DNA of 64,000 nucleotides from Limnoperna fortunei (taxonomy: Eukaryota > Mollusca > Bivalvia > Mytilida > Modiolidae), in the NCBI GenBank assembly GCA_944474755.1, contig OX104117.1, positions 68,067,522 through 68,131,521 of the forward strand, read 5' to 3'. The notes under the pieces were generated by a model, which worked only from the letters and a program-made list of their open reading frames with translations, ran no database searches and was not told where the DNA came from. A program made the position numbers and the translations under genes. Of this stretch, positions 15,201 to 27,829 are shown piece by piece. Each line of letters opens with the position of its first letter. Within the stretch, counting starts at the first letter, position 1.

Positions 15201-15905
15201 CCTAAGTATACATCAGTATATTGAGATCAGCATGTCAGTACAGATAGATCTGTAAAACTGAACCTGCATATAACATTTTTGGCATAAACACTGCTTAGCA
15301 ACACTCTTCATATCATGACTAGCTAGTAGATTAGAACATGCATTGTTAGAAAAACCTTTGTAATAGGGGGTAGCTATGCTTCACTCATGAAAAGACAAAC
15401 AATTTCTATCACTCATGTAAGATGATCAGGTCTTTCCCATAAAACTTTTGTAAGATCCTAATTTTCTTTAGCTTTACTAAGACTAGCAAATAAAGTCAAT
15501 TGGAAAAAGAAAATCAGTATCTTACATACATGCTCACTTTGTTTTTAACAAGGCATCAGAGAAGGTGACATGGGTGGCTTGTCCATTGTGGACAGGCTTA
15601 AAAAAGAAAACACCACCTGATCTACAGTGTATGTGACAGAAAATATCGAACTGTTTTATACATAACATGGCAATGCCAAGACTAAACTTACATCAGTGTC
15701 CTTGTTTTTTAAATGCCTTCAGTTCTTTAATTCATATATTCTTATAAATCAGCCAGACTAATACAATGGTGATTCAATATGTTCAAAGCATAAGAATTAA
15801 ATAATTTTAATGGAATTAATTTTGAAATAATATGTATCACAATTGGAAGGCTGAGAGAAGAAAATCTCAAACACTGGAAGATATCTCGTTTATCCCAAGG
15901 CTCTG
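12276..15905 (-). other. Rab intron between exons 3 and 4, repeat-poor part
   Basis: AT-rich sequence upstream of the relic switch II copy. I see no duplicate of exon 3, no further switch II copy and no clear repeat, only chance open frames of about 60-70 codons. Confidence 0.6.
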
Positions 15906-16377
15906 CATCCTCACAAGTCAGGGTTTCTATGTCCACTGTAAGTGTCCACGAAACCCTGACAAACTTAGCTAGGAAATTCCCGGGCTAGAAGTCACTATTT
16001 CGATTGGCTACATCATACCTTAATGTAGCCAATCAAAATCTCGCTTTCATTCACGACTTGAATAGGGAATATCCCGATGTCGATTGTAAATAAACCAAAC
16101 AGATGTGTTGCATGGAACATGTGAAAGTCAGTGTATTTTGTACAGTAGTGTTAATAGTTTGTTATTACCGCGTTATTTATTAGTTGCGTTATGTTTTCTT
16201 CCCACTCAAGAATGAGTAAGAATGACTACTGCCAAACACTTGCTTCTTTCCACCAATTTCAGTATTTGATATTTTGAAGGTTTGAAAATATGAAATATGA
16301 AAATCTTCTAGCCCGGGAATTTCCTAACTAAGTTTGTCAGGGTTTCGTGGACACAGAAACCCTGACTTGTGAGGATG
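15906..16377. mobile_element. MULE-like MITE, 472 bp, with perfect 9-bp target duplication
   Basis: The left end CATCCTCACAAGTCAGGGTT is an inverted match to the right end CCCTGACTTGTGAGGATG. The arms continue through CGAAACCCTGAC, AAACTTAGCTAGGAAATTCC and GGGCTAGAAG, roughly 80-90 bp with a short extra segment on the left. The 9 bases AAGGCTCTG lie directly before (15897-15905) and directly after (16378-16386). Long inverted ends plus a 9-bp target duplication fit the Mutator-like group. There is no transposase frame. Confidence 0.9.
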
Positions 16378-16386
16378 AAGGCTCTG

Positions 16387-17301
16387 CTGAGGGATTGGAC
16401 TAAAAGGTATCTTTGCCAACAGGTTGAGATTTTCTTGAATCAGCTTTTCATGAGTGATTTGATACTTTTCTCACAAGAGTTCCAGATTTCAGAGACATTT
16501 CCAATGTATGTTTGGTAGCCATTTGTGTATATGTACATGTAACTATGACGACATAATACATGTAAGCTATCCCACCCAGCAAGACGGAAATCTCACCTAC
16601 AAGAAGTCACAAGATATTTCTATATTTCGTGTAAGAAAAACAGATCACTGCACAATTATTTCTGCTTATTATTTTGGTAATGTGATCATGAGATATCTTT
16701 TCTTAAAATTACAATTATATTATTGCTGATTAGTTATCTCAATTTCTGAAGGATTTTGTAATGCCTTGTATTGAATCACATGACCAGGTCATAATCAATC
16801 ATAAATGGAAGTAAAATATCTGTGGAACTAAAAAATAAATTTAAACATGTAGGTAATGTGCTTGCTACAGAAGTCATGTGACCTTTTTTCTATAAAGATA
16901 TCTTGAAATAATTGAATAATATCACAGCAAAAGTCATAATAGAGTATGTAGAATTTGATCTTTTCTAATATGACAGGTTTCTCTTTAAGGAGTAGTAAAA
17001 AAGTAATAAAAAAGAGAACTGTGGAAAATTACCATTGGACTTGTTATGTTGGTGACAAAATCAGATAGAAGATTTCCTTAATTAAGATTTAATTGGAAAA
17101 ACTTTATGTTCATGAATACACATAACATTGATGAAACTGACAAGAAAAAAGAATACAAGATGTCAATATTTATTGTCAATTTTTATCAATGTAGAATTGT
17201 ATCACTACATACTGTCAACAGTATTCACAGGATGGGTTTTAATTATGTTTCCACAGATCTGTAATATATATTTTCATTACCTATAATATATGTATCATTA
17301 C
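16387..17301 (-). other. Rab intron 3 remainder
   Basis: AT-rich intron sequence between the MITE and exon 3. Nothing else recognised. Confidence 0.6.
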
Positions 17302-17343
17302 CTGTAATTTTACTTTGGTGCCTTCTACATCAACAACTTTGTT
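17302..17343 (-). CDS. Rab26: Rab26/37 exon 3: interswitch strand (common)
   Basis: This small 42-bp exon has 14 codons, NKVVDVEGTKVKLQ, phase 0 at both ends, with acceptor TTTTGCAG and donor CAG|GTAATG. It forms the beta2-beta3 hairpin between switch I and switch II, and its last residues KLQ join IW of exon 4 to make the RabF2 motif KLQIW. Only one copy was found, so it is shared by all isoforms. It follows equally well from exon 2A (...IDFR-NKVV) or 2B (...IGFT-NKVV). It is too short for ordinary open-frame searches and was found by reading for the Rab pattern. Confidence 0.95.
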
Positions 17344-18196
17344 CTGCAAAACAAAAAAAATTATATAAGATTGTTGTAAGTTGATCTATTTTGTAACATA
17401 AAATACCTTGAATATCTGATTTACAAGGTCAGGTCAATGAATTTAAAGTCAAGGTTAAAGTTAATAGCAGGTCATCCGATCACCTACACAGAAGATACGA
17501 CACAGAATTTGACAGTAAAATTTCAGTCCTGATCAAGTCAAACTGGCATCCTAAAACTAGAACTACAAAAGGAATAGAGCAATGAAAATATAGATTAAGA
17601 ATACAGAGTTGTCTCGAGTTACCATGGTAATTGGTATCATACCAAATATAAAGATCTTCTTTAGAGGTGGTTATGTGTGACATTTATTAAAGAGGCAACC
17701 CTTTTTGAAAGAGGGAACACCACATTCTAAATAAAAGTGTAGATGTATGCAATATGTCATTGTATTTAAATTATTAACACTTGACTGCTATTGATGAATA
17801 TCAAGGTTTTATAAATGTTTTACAACACATTTTTTGCTCTTATTTTTCATGACTAGTCATGCATGTCCTCAACATAGACTATTAAACCTGTAACGTAAGC
17901 AAAGGATTAAAAAAGCAAGAGAAATGACACAAACAATATAAACTTTTGGAAAACTTGGTGCATTCATCCCAAATTAATTATATTGCCTTCAACCTAATTA
18001 AAACTCCATCTTTCAAGTAGCTCCTCCCTAAAGGGAGTAGCCAAGTGAAGATAGAATATTCATTAGATTGTATTGCAACTTTATTTATTTAGTGATAAAA
18101 AAACTAATTTTCAAATTTAAATTTTCTATTTAAAAACATCTTACCATAGGTATTACAAAGTATATCACGGTGGTTTTTTTTCAGATGGTTACCTAC
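17344..18196 (-). other. Rab intron between exon 2A and exon 3 (853 bp)
   Basis: Nothing coding. A stretch at about 17995-18050 (AAAACTCCATCTTTCAAGTAGC and a CTCCCTAAAGGGAG palindrome) resembles part of 20200-20235, so it may be a fragment of a dispersed repeat. Confidence 0.6.
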
Positions 18197-18307
18197 CCTG
18201 AAATCAATACCAACAGTGGAAATAAAACTTCCCGATAAAAATGCACCGTCTTTAAAACGAACGAGTAGACACGTTTTCCCTACCCCACTATCTCCAATCA
18301 GCATGAC
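18197..18307 (-). CDS. Rab26: Rab26/37 exon 2A: P-loop and switch I, variant A
   Basis: The exon is 111 bp, 37 codons, phase 0 at both ends, with acceptor TTATTTCAG and donor AGG|GTAGGT. It encodes [18 protein letters not shown], then [20 protein letters not shown]1 (GDSGVGKT) and the switch I threonine are intact, and RabF1 is the canonical VGIDF. The sequence is very close to vertebrate Rab26 and Rab37 over this segment. It is the alternative to exon 2B (44270-44380), being equal in length, phase and domain position. A young SINE copy (18426-18686, same strand as the gene) sits only about 120 bp upstream of this exon's acceptor, which could affect exon recognition. The next exon, 3, follows after an 853-bp intron. 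An open frame runs past the donor into the intron, but it leaves Rab homology immediately, so the donor is where the domain pattern ends. Confidence 0.96.
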
Positions 18308-18425
18308 CTGAAATAAAAAATTAAACTGGCTTCAAGCTAACAGTAAATAATTCATGGTCTTGTATCAATATCAAAATTAGGAGAAAATGTCTTTTTATTA
18401 TTTGGAGAAAACAAATAATACAATG

Positions 18426-18686
18426 TTTGTTTGTTTGAATGGTGTTTTAACGCCAATTTCAGCAATTTTCAGCTATTTCATGGCGTCCAGTTTTTATTGG
18501 GGGAGGAAGCCGGAGTACCCGGAGAGAACCCCCGACCTGCGGTAGGAAAACTGGCAATCCTTGTCAATTAAGATTGGAGTCGAGTACACCCTGCCTGCAG
18601 TGAGAATCGAACCCGCAATCTCAGTGTTGACAGACCACGTGATCAATAGTAGACGAACTACCTTGACCACTCGGCCACCGAGGCCC
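18426..18686 (-). mobile_element. tRNA-derived SINE, nearly intact, 12-bp target duplication
   Basis: Read on the minus strand it begins GGGCCTCGGTGGCC, carries an A box (TGGCCGAGTGG) and a B box (GGTTCGATTCT), and ends in a GGCGTTAAAACACC stretch and a CAAACAAACAAA tail. The 12 bases AATAATACAATG flank it on both sides (18414-18425 and 18687-18698), a perfect target duplication. It is nearly identical to the copy at 58417. The head resembles class II (Leu/Ser) tRNA. It lies in the sense orientation of the Rab gene, about 120 bp upstream of exon 2A. Confidence 0.95.
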
Positions 18687-19924
18687 AATAATACAATGGA
18701 CTTCAATTTTTACAATTTAGGAGTTTGCAATTTAAAGCCAGACGAAGTCTGCTGCATGGAATAATTGTAAACAGATTTTGATATTCTTTCTAATGCTGAC
18801 AAAAAAATGAAGCTAAATATTTCCTACTGAAATTTCCAGCAATATGAAAATATATACTTACACATGTAATTGATTAATAAAAACTATACATATACTTAAT
18901 TATCTAAATTGACCAAAACTGACACACAAGAAATGACCACAATTGTGAATTTAAATTTACAAAGGTCTTATGAGAGCAAACAACAGTGGCTAATTATATA
19001 TAACTAGCAAACTGAGGGTGGCCTGCTTTTGAGGACAGGTTCAAAGAAGCTTCTTTTTATACATGTATATTATTATAAACACTGATTTTTAAATTTGTCA
19101 AATATTCTAGACTTTGTTAGATATTTTATATGTTCAGGTATAACTTCATTAGCATCAGATTTTACCAACATCTACTTTATTGTCAGATTTTACCATGCTT
19201 GTATGGCTTGGGTTGTTTCATGTAATTTTAATTAGCTATTGATTTTTTACACTCCAACAACTTTTCATTTAACATTTTGAATCAAATGAAAACTAATCTT
19301 TAATATTTATCTAAACAGTATGCTTATGGTTCAATGAACTTCAATTTCACATATTCAAAAATGATAAAATCAAATTTTATTATGTTGATTTAAGATGCAA
19401 GATACATGTACTAGTGTATGCATATATCTTCAATAAAACAAAAAAAACCCATTCAACTTCCAGGTAAAATGACATCTTCAATAAAAACCATGTTCAAAAT
19501 AAAAGTAATAAATATTGAAAAAGTAAAAGCAAAAGTATTTGTACTAAATGTATCAACATGATAACAAACAGATTAAAATAATATGGCCGTATATACAAAC
19601 ATGTCTAAATCCCACCTCCACAATTTTGTTTGTATTAGCACCCACACAAATATAAAACCACAGATACAGGTGTGGCCTTCAGTTATTTGTAAAGTGAAAA
19701 AATTTTGGCCTGTGTTTGATGTACCTTTTGATATTTTAATCGGTCAATGTATTTTCCTGTATTATAGAACAATACTAAATTTTAATTCATTAAATTTATA
19801 ACAAAAATATTTTATCTAGTAAAGGGAAGTTATGGGTGTATTTACGTGCTTTATGAGATTTCTGTTTTGAAAATGTCTTGAAAATAAATTTTAAGAGACA
19901 TGTTCATGTGTATCTAATACAGCA

Positions 19925-20240
19925 CCTATTGATGCATGGGAGGGTGGGTTCCCAGAGCTCTACCCACATGTCATCGCCGGGTGGCAGATAGGGGAGTCCC
20001 TCTTGTACTGGGGGGGGGGGGGGGGGGGGGTTTCAGATCATAATACAGATAACTGCTCCACTAACAGTAGTGGGTTACGTGTTTGGAAAGTGCCATGTTC
20101 CTTGCAAGATTAAGACCCCTTTTGTAGATTTAAAAAAAGAGTAGGCTCATTGTAGCCGCTACAATAGGCTCAAATCTCTGCCTCTAACCAAAACTCCATT
20201 CTTTTTCAAGTAGCAGCCAAAATTTATGTCCCTCCCAACC
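19925..20240 (+). repeat. Dispersed repeat X, copy 1
   Basis: Matches the reverse complement of 54300-54540. Shared blocks in order are CCAGAGCT, a CCC/GGTGGCAGATAGG region, and near the right end CCCTTTTGTAGAT, GAGTAGGCTC, TTGTAGCC.CTACAA.AGGCT. It contains a run of 21 G (20010-20030), which interrupts the family pattern. No frame of note. The family is not one I can name. Confidence 0.72.
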
Positions 20241-20300
20241 CAAATTCAATTAGCAAGGTTACATAAAAAGTCCATTTTTTAAATTAATTTTTATAATTAC

Positions 20301-20405
20301 GCATCTGGTGGCCAAGTGGTTAAGGTAGTTATTAGGTATTACAAGTACATGTACATGTATTAAGTGTCCGTCAACACTGTTGCAAGTTCAAGTCTCACAT
20401 GTTGA
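20301..20405 (+). mobile_element. SINE head fragment (tRNA-like part only)
   Basis: TGGTGGCCAAGTGGTTAAGGTAGTT, with an intact A box, and then GTCAACACTG..GCAAGTTCAAGTCTCAC, a weak B box, match the SINE 5' region. The body and tail are missing. An ACATGTACATGT insertion separates the boxes. Confidence 0.72.
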
Positions 20406-21393
20406 ATATTTACAGTGATATATTAACTTTTACTATACACAATTCACATTAAAAGGTTGATCGAAATTAAAAGTTGCAACCTTTTAAGATTTAAATAATA
20501 TAATAATTGATTGCTTTAGCCAGTTTACTAGTACATGTTGTACATTGTACTTACATGTAACATTGACTGTGAACTTGCCATTCGTTGTCATGACTTATAA
20601 TTAGTTAACTTTAAACAGAACGAGTTCCATAATGCACACACACAAGAACCAGTATGATAAGAAATATAAAGAAGTATCTTATATCATTAGTATATAATTT
20701 TTGTTTAAGCATGGTTTTGTCTATCCTTGACTTACTTGACAGGTACAGTTTATGACCACTTGGAAGTTGTTTTGATTCATTTCTCTTATAAAGAAAAATG
20801 AATTAAACATAGTCAAAAATTTTCATTTTGTAAATGTCATCAAATTGACCCTAAAAATGATTTTTGTAGGTGGGAATTAATATGAAACTCTGTATAAACA
20901 TATTTTATTTTCTTCATAATTCAAGACAAAAGGATCAAACAAAAGTTACACAAACTTATTAAGTCTTCTACGAATAAAATATTTCATAAATGTATATTTA
21001 GTGTGCAAATTATACAGTATTTAAGACTAAATGTGTGTTCATGTGTGTGGATCTTTGAAACATACATCTATTTACTATAGTATTCTATCTTTAGTTTTTT
21101 GCTATTTAATTTTACCTTTGTTGACATATCGTATAATTCGGTTGACCCTTGTCGTTTGGGTTTTTGCTTTATGTCATTTGTCTCGTTAATGATACCGTTG
21201 TTTTCCTTTCCCATTTCAAGTCAATATAACAGAAAAATAAATGAAGTGTGTATCAAGCATGCTGGTGACGTTCAACAATAACAAATCAGTTACGTCCCTT
21301 TGTTCTAACCGCGGGAATATTTAAATTATAATTTATCCGAAAACCGTAATAATTGTTTGAATAGCAATACACAGTACGGTACCAGGTTTTTAG

Positions 21394-21397
<4 letters not shown>

Positions 21398-21425
<28 letters not shown>
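21398..21425. repeat. (GA)n microsatellite
   Basis: Uninterrupted AG/GA dinucleotide run of about 28 bases. Confidence 0.97.
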
Positions 21426-21429
<4 letters not shown>

Positions 21430-21509
21430 CAAAGGGAACCAAAAAGAAAGGGTAAAGATGTACAGAGGAAATTTATTTACAGGGTGAAAACCCCTTGTCC
21501 AATGGAACC

Positions 21510-21593
21510 GATACATAAAGAGAATAGCAGTAATTCTTATTTATAGATAGTGATACATAAAGAGAATAGCAGTAATTCTTATTTATAGATAGT
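21510..21593. repeat. Perfect 42-bp tandem duplication
   Basis: Bases 21510-21551 and 21552-21593 are identical (GATACATAAAGAGAATAGCA..., ending TAGATAGT). A third partial unit starts GATA at 21594. The exact identity indicates a recent event. Confidence 0.97.
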
Positions 21594-23820
21594 GATAAAT
21601 GTGTACATAGTTTAAACAAACGGCACAGTCCCTTTAAGACTTCTACGCACAGGTCTAATGTTAAATGTTCTTTGCACAAACTAGAATCTATTAAGTGTAT
21701 ATTAACTAACGCTGACTGTTTAACAAACAATATACATGAACCAGTTGGATTGGTTAGAAACCATAACCTTACTATAGTGGGGATAACAGAAGTTAAGCCA
21801 AAAACGTCTGCTCAATGCACAAATCGCAATTGATGGTTACGAAATATTCGGACGTAACTTGGGTTATACAACTGGAAGAGGCGTAGATAATATTCAGGCT
21901 AATCCGATAGAGTTTAAAAGTGAATTTAATAAATCTGTGTGGCTATACAACATTAGTTAATGGTGAAAAAATCTGAATTGGCTGTATCTATAGAAGCAGT
22001 AGTGGCACAGATGAGAACACGGAGAACTTACTAAAACTCTTAACCGAGATAACCAATACAAACTACACTCACCTACTCATTATTGGTACTTCAATTTTGA
22101 AAAGATAAATGATTGGAAGAATTGGTATACAGAATGTTACGAGACCTACTTGGGCCATGATGGATCATGAACCACATATTCTTGATCCCATTGTAACTAA
22201 AAAAAGAAGGCATGGCTTAAGAAATAAAATATTGCAGTCCATTGGGTAAGAGTGATCCCTCAATGATAACATTCAAATTCAATTGATATATCCTGCATGA
22301 AAACTTAAAAAAAAAAGGAAGTACTACTTTGATAAAGCTTCTTTTCAGACAAGAGAGTAGAATTAACAACAATAAAGAAAAAAATGGACATGCATACATT
22401 AATTAGACAATTGCGGTACTCTTGATTGTATATACTTAGATTTTATGGCTTTTGACAAAGTGCCACACAGACGTTTTGTATATAAGTTACATAGCTACCG
22501 ACGGGTAAGCAGAATTTGATAAAACACCAGTAGAGTTACTCATTGCATTTTCCGATCAGCGATACTTCCTAAAACCCAGCGAAAATGTCTAATCGTATTT
22601 AAGAGATGGATTTCCCATAAGGATTATTTAAGTTAGTGACGGCCATATAACATCTGAAGAAATAAAATCTATTTAGGTACAAACCACCCTGATTAAGTTG
22701 CTTAATAGTCAACGGTAGTGTATTGTCTACCAGTCTACGAAAGCGGAATAACGATTGAATAATCTAGCATATAAGGTATAGGTTGTGAAATATAAACATC
22801 ATGCGCCAGTTCTGCGGAAATATTGCTACAGATGAACTGAAAATGAAAATTGGCAATTGAAGTCCTTACATTTGTCATAGAGCATAGCTTAATGCCCAGA
22901 AGAAGGTCTAAGTAAGAGTCCGACTTTAGTGTATTGATGGTGTATTTAATTTTAGGATCAACAGGGTAGATTAAAAGCAAATAGTCACCAAACTAAGTAT
23001 AATTAAGTGACAAGGCATTGACCATATAATGGGATGTGAAGGGTAGTAAAACATTAGTTTAGGTGCAAAATTATAGGTACATCTTGTATACTAGTATTTT
23101 AGCATTTGCTTTTATGGATAATTAATGTAAAACACTTTTTGAATAATTTTTCATTACAATGTAAAAATAAATTTCGTCTGTAATGCAATAATAAAAGACA
23201 TATTATTTATTAATATTATATGAAAACAGTATAAAGGATCATACAAATCAAGTACAAGGTATTTATATATTTGACAGTCATTTTATTATTGGAAATAAAA
23301 ACTGATGTCTAATAATGAAATCTACGTAGCAATCACTTTCTGTCGACAAAGTAGATTGCAAATGAAGCTTAGGTTAAAATGATGGAATAAAAATGACTTT
23401 TCTTGCATTACTTGCGTTTTCTCTCATGTAGTTTTTTTTGCTTTGATTGACTTGGCAAAATGAGATTTACTTCCTACAATGTTTTGAGCATAATAAAATA
23501 CAAAGATGTATCCATCTCAATTCACTAAAACTATACAAATGAATGGAGACACTTTATTTTTTAGTAGTTGATACAATTTGCTTGCTAGCCTAATAATGTC
23601 AAAACACTTTACTAAATTGAACATATATACTACGTAATATACATCATATCCACATGTCAATTAGATTAGTTTGACATTAAAGTATAGCTACAGTTGTGTT
23701 TCAATTTCGTTTTGATACAGTTCAAAATCAAATGTTTAATCATACCCATCACGTATTCACAAATAATATCAACACGTTTATAGCATTATATGAAATACTT
23801 GTAACTTTTAATGTGACTCT

Positions 23821-24510
23821 TAAGTAGAAATTTTGTTGTTCTGGGTAAAATTGTGTGTCATTTTAATAAACTTGGAGCGTGCCAAATTTAAGAGTATTGT
23901 TATACTAAATAATAATGATGTGGAAATAACATATAGGTTTTCACATGTAGCTGATCTTTCTTTTAGGGGGAGGGGACGGTCATCTACAATAAAAAAGGAC
24001 ATTTACGACATTTACATTTATTTCTTATTCCTTAATAATATAATTGATATTTAAGTCTATTTTACTAAAGGGTAAAATCTGATAGAAAAAATGCCGTCCA
24101 AGAAGTGGTAGACCAATACATAACCACAAATCTTAGTAGATTTTGTTGTTCTTTGTAAAATTTAGACATTTTAATAAACTTGCATGTATCAACAATCAGC
24201 TTGCAAATTTCAGTATACTGGTATTCCTATTACTTATTTTCAATCAGATGGAAATACAGCATAGTTTTTCACAAATAGCGGATCTTTTATTTTTTGAGGG
24301 GGATGCGGGAGACGGTTTTCTATAAGAACAAAAATGATGACGTCATTAAAATTTTTTCATTCCTTATTCCTTTTTGCAATTAAGTAAATTTCAAACAATT
24401 AGTTAAAACGCATGTATTGACTGAAGTAGAAGTTAACACTATGTAGTAATTAATTGTACAATTAAAATTAAGGCCTATTTTACCACAGGGTAAAATCTGA
24501 TAGAAAAGAT
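23821..24510. repeat. Diverged tandem duplication, ~270- and ~380-bp copies
   Basis: The copies lie at about 23821-24092 and 24133-24510. Shared anchors in order: ATTTTGTTGTTCT, TTTTAATAAACTTG, a TTTTCACA.GTAG/CGGATC region, GGGGGA.G..GACGGT, TTCTTATTCCTT-like, and TATTTTAC.A.AGGGTAAAATC followed by TGATAGAAAA. The second copy has extra A/T-rich insertions. Neither is coding. Confidence 0.82.
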
Positions 24511-26164
24511 ATATTGTTAATTCAAAAACACCCCAAAATACAATTCTTTACTTCACGACAAAAGCAATTGTCATTTTACAACACTAAGAAATGACCAAAC
24601 GATTAAGATCCTTTGACATGTTGTTGACATGCTTATCACTTCATCAATCTTAAAATAATTTTTAGTAACGTAGTGTTAATTTGTGCTAATCAAATTACCT
24701 CTAAATTCCTGCACCATTTTCATTGATTAAAAAACAAGGAAACAACGTAGACAGTACTAAATCAACATCCAAAATGTGCACAATGCATGAACCTTTTATA
24801 TGTCTTGTGATGATCTCATGTACTACAAGTATCTTCTATTGTAAGAAAATGTTAATTCTTTACTTTATGAATCTAGAAAATCTTACTTGACCTTATTCAT
24901 AAGAAAAGAATTTGTAAGTGTTGTTGACTTGCAGAAAACAAAGTATTTATATGGTAAGACTACATATAATTGAAAGTAAATGAAAAGGCATGAACAAATG
25001 GGCAATTTCAATGTGGAAAGCATTGACCTTTTCAGAGAAACCTGAATCACAAACCAATCTGCATAAAAGTTTTCGTTTTTAAAGTTTGAAAGTTGTGCAA
25101 ATGGTTTAAGATAAACTTAAGAACCGTTTTTTCTTAAGTTCATCAAGTATCAGTATATGTTCTCTGAGTTTAAAGGGTTGTATTTGGTCGTTATTTTAAT
25201 TTAATATAGCATTATTATGCGTTCATTTCTGAGACAATGGTAGATACATTTTTGCATAAATGAGAACTACAAAATCCAACAATTTGTCTGCAGACTATAT
25301 TCTAAAGTACTGAGAAACGCAGTTTAAATAAACTACAGGACATCTGCATTTAGCAAGTCGATCTAATAAACAGAATACTTGCAATTTTCATGGACATCTA
25401 GTAATAATATTGTTTTCACCAACTCGTGTAATGAGAAGTAGTTATTGCCTTTTTTGTCATGTCTTTAGTTGAAATTGTTCTGCAATACGATCTTAGAAAA
25501 AGCAGAATGTAACGAGTTTTTTAATGATGCCTCATATATCAACTAAAGATAAAAACTGGTTTATTTTGAGATTGTTATTTTACTCTTAAATGCAATTCTT
25601 GAGCTTTTAATTTTAGATAATTTCTGTTTAAATTCACAGGCATTATAATAAGAAATTATAGCAATTATTGGAGTTGATTTAGTGTAATGCAGTTCAAGGA
25701 CAAACATAACAAACTGTGCAAAAAGTCGTTCTAATTAAATGAAAGAAGATACAATTTCCCATCTCTACTATGTTGTTAGTTGATTTCACTGTCTAGACAT
25801 GTATGACTAATGCTGCTGTCGGTAACATTAAATATCTAATAATCAAATGTATAAATTGTTAATTTTTGTGGCAATTAATTAACAATTCAATATAGTATCT
25901 GTATTCCTTGACTTTAATATCTCAAACTCAAATTAAGGCAAGCAAATACCATACTTTAGTAGCTAAATGTCCTCATTGTTGTTCATAAACGCTGAATAGT
26001 GTACAATTATCGACTTTGATCTGCTAATTTGATCACTGTATTTAAAAATGCTTCTTGCCTCGGTATAATTGCACGGGTATGCTTATTTCTTAGCGTTTGG
26101 AGGAAATGTAAGCTTGCTATAAATGATGAACAAAGCCGGTCATAACAACCCTGCCGCCGAAGAG

Positions 26165-26365
26165 GATCCTCAGTGTCCGAGTGATTAACGTAGTTATCAT
26201 ATGCTATTGATCACGTGCCAGTCAACACTGAGGTTGGATTCGAGTCGAACTACATACAGGGTGTGCTTGAATCTAATCTTAATTGACAAGGACTGCCAGT
26301 TTTGTTAATGAAGGTCAGAGTTTTCACTAGGTGCTTCTCCCCGCAGCTAACATATTGCTAAAACA
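26165..26365 (+). mobile_element. Degenerate SINE copy
   Basis: Matches the SINE order: TCAGTGTCCGAGTGATTAACGTAGTT, CTATTGATCACGTG, GTCAACACTGAGGTTGGATTCGAGTC, GGGTGTGCTTGAATC, AATCTTAATTGACAAGGA and GCCAGTTTTG. An AAC-rich tail follows at 26358-26385. There are many substitutions, so it is an old copy. Confidence 0.85.
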
Positions 26366-27829
26366 ACAACAACAACAACAAAAAACCAACCCCGACCGGA
26401 AAAAGTTATTTAATCTTCAACAGCTTACTATGAAAATATATTTGAAATACAGCCATTTCATTGGGGATGTGCAGAAAAAATACATCTAAATAATATATAG
26501 TATTGAGGCCACAATTCTAAGCATGATAACATTTATTGAACGCAAAGAATTTTAACATTGTATATTATGAATAATGCAACAAACAAATTTAGACGGTCAG
26601 TAAAATGATTGTGAGTTCTTGTCTTATATATTAATGAACGTCTTTGTAAGAATAGCAGGAGAGACTATCAATAAGAAATTGTACAATATTTGAAATACAT
26701 TGTCTCTAAAGTGTTCAAAAAGAGCTGCAGTGCCGATGATTGCAATAAAGCATTTTTTTAAATAAAGGCGATCTAATGGTACGTAGCAGGATACTTGACG
26801 ATAACAAAGAATGATATTTAACTTGTATTTATACAGACAAAAATAAAATGGAACTAATAGCAATAGCAATAATACATTTTTATGGACAGTTTATCGGAAT
26901 CAGAAGATATCTATCAATCACAGGAAGCTTCACAATATCGCGTTTATGTTTGTCCATTTAATCCATTTAACGTAGCGACAAAAATTATCAGTCATAAATT
27001 TACGCCAAGTCTAAGTAAGCACTCTGCACTCAGAACAAAGCACATATTGAATAAAAAAACAAATCCTACTTGACACTGAATTTTGGTGAAGAAATGAACG
27101 TTATAATTCAAATGCATGACGAAAGTGATCAAATTGTAACACAATAAGTAAATTATTTATTGACCGCAAACAATAAGTAAGTAAAGAGCTAAAATAAAGT
27201 TTGAGCTATTAAAAATATTTAAAGGTTACTAAACCGTACTATCAATTGTACAACTGAAACTACAAATTTAGTAATTGTCGAGAACAGCAGCAGCATGTAT
27301 TAAAAGAAAACATGATCCATTATGACGAGGAATACATATAGATGCGATCACTTCTCCTATGTTGACGGGAAATTAAGCATCAGAAAACAGTCTGCTAAAA
27401 TTATATAGCGTTGTTTGTAGTTTAAAGGCATTCAAGCTGGTCTTTGACTTCATACCATTAGTATTAAGAAAGTCTAGACGACAATAATAATTTTTTCTTA
27501 ATTTAGAATTTTATTTACAGTCACACATGTTTTTATTTTAGACATTAGGACATTGTACAAAACATATAGCAATATTTGACATTTGACATATTACAATATT
27601 CCAATGATAAAGTTGGTCAAACATGTGTGGAAAACATGCTTTGCAGAAAGCAAACTAAGCATGAAACATAATATTGTTTGTTAGTAATTTCAAGGGTACT
27701 AATTTTTCACGGATTATGCTGCGATGTTATCTAATTTGCGGTCACTATTTTTCACGTCTTTAAATGTACAGCAACAATAGCGCAAATTAATACACCACAA
27801 AAATAAGTACGTTTATAGTAGCTTACAAT

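Noticed and set aside
18104..18304. Open frame continuing past exon 2A into the intron (66 codons) as a truncated Rab.
   Set aside because: Rab similarity stops exactly at the donor after VGIDFR and resumes in exon 3; read-through residues match nothing.
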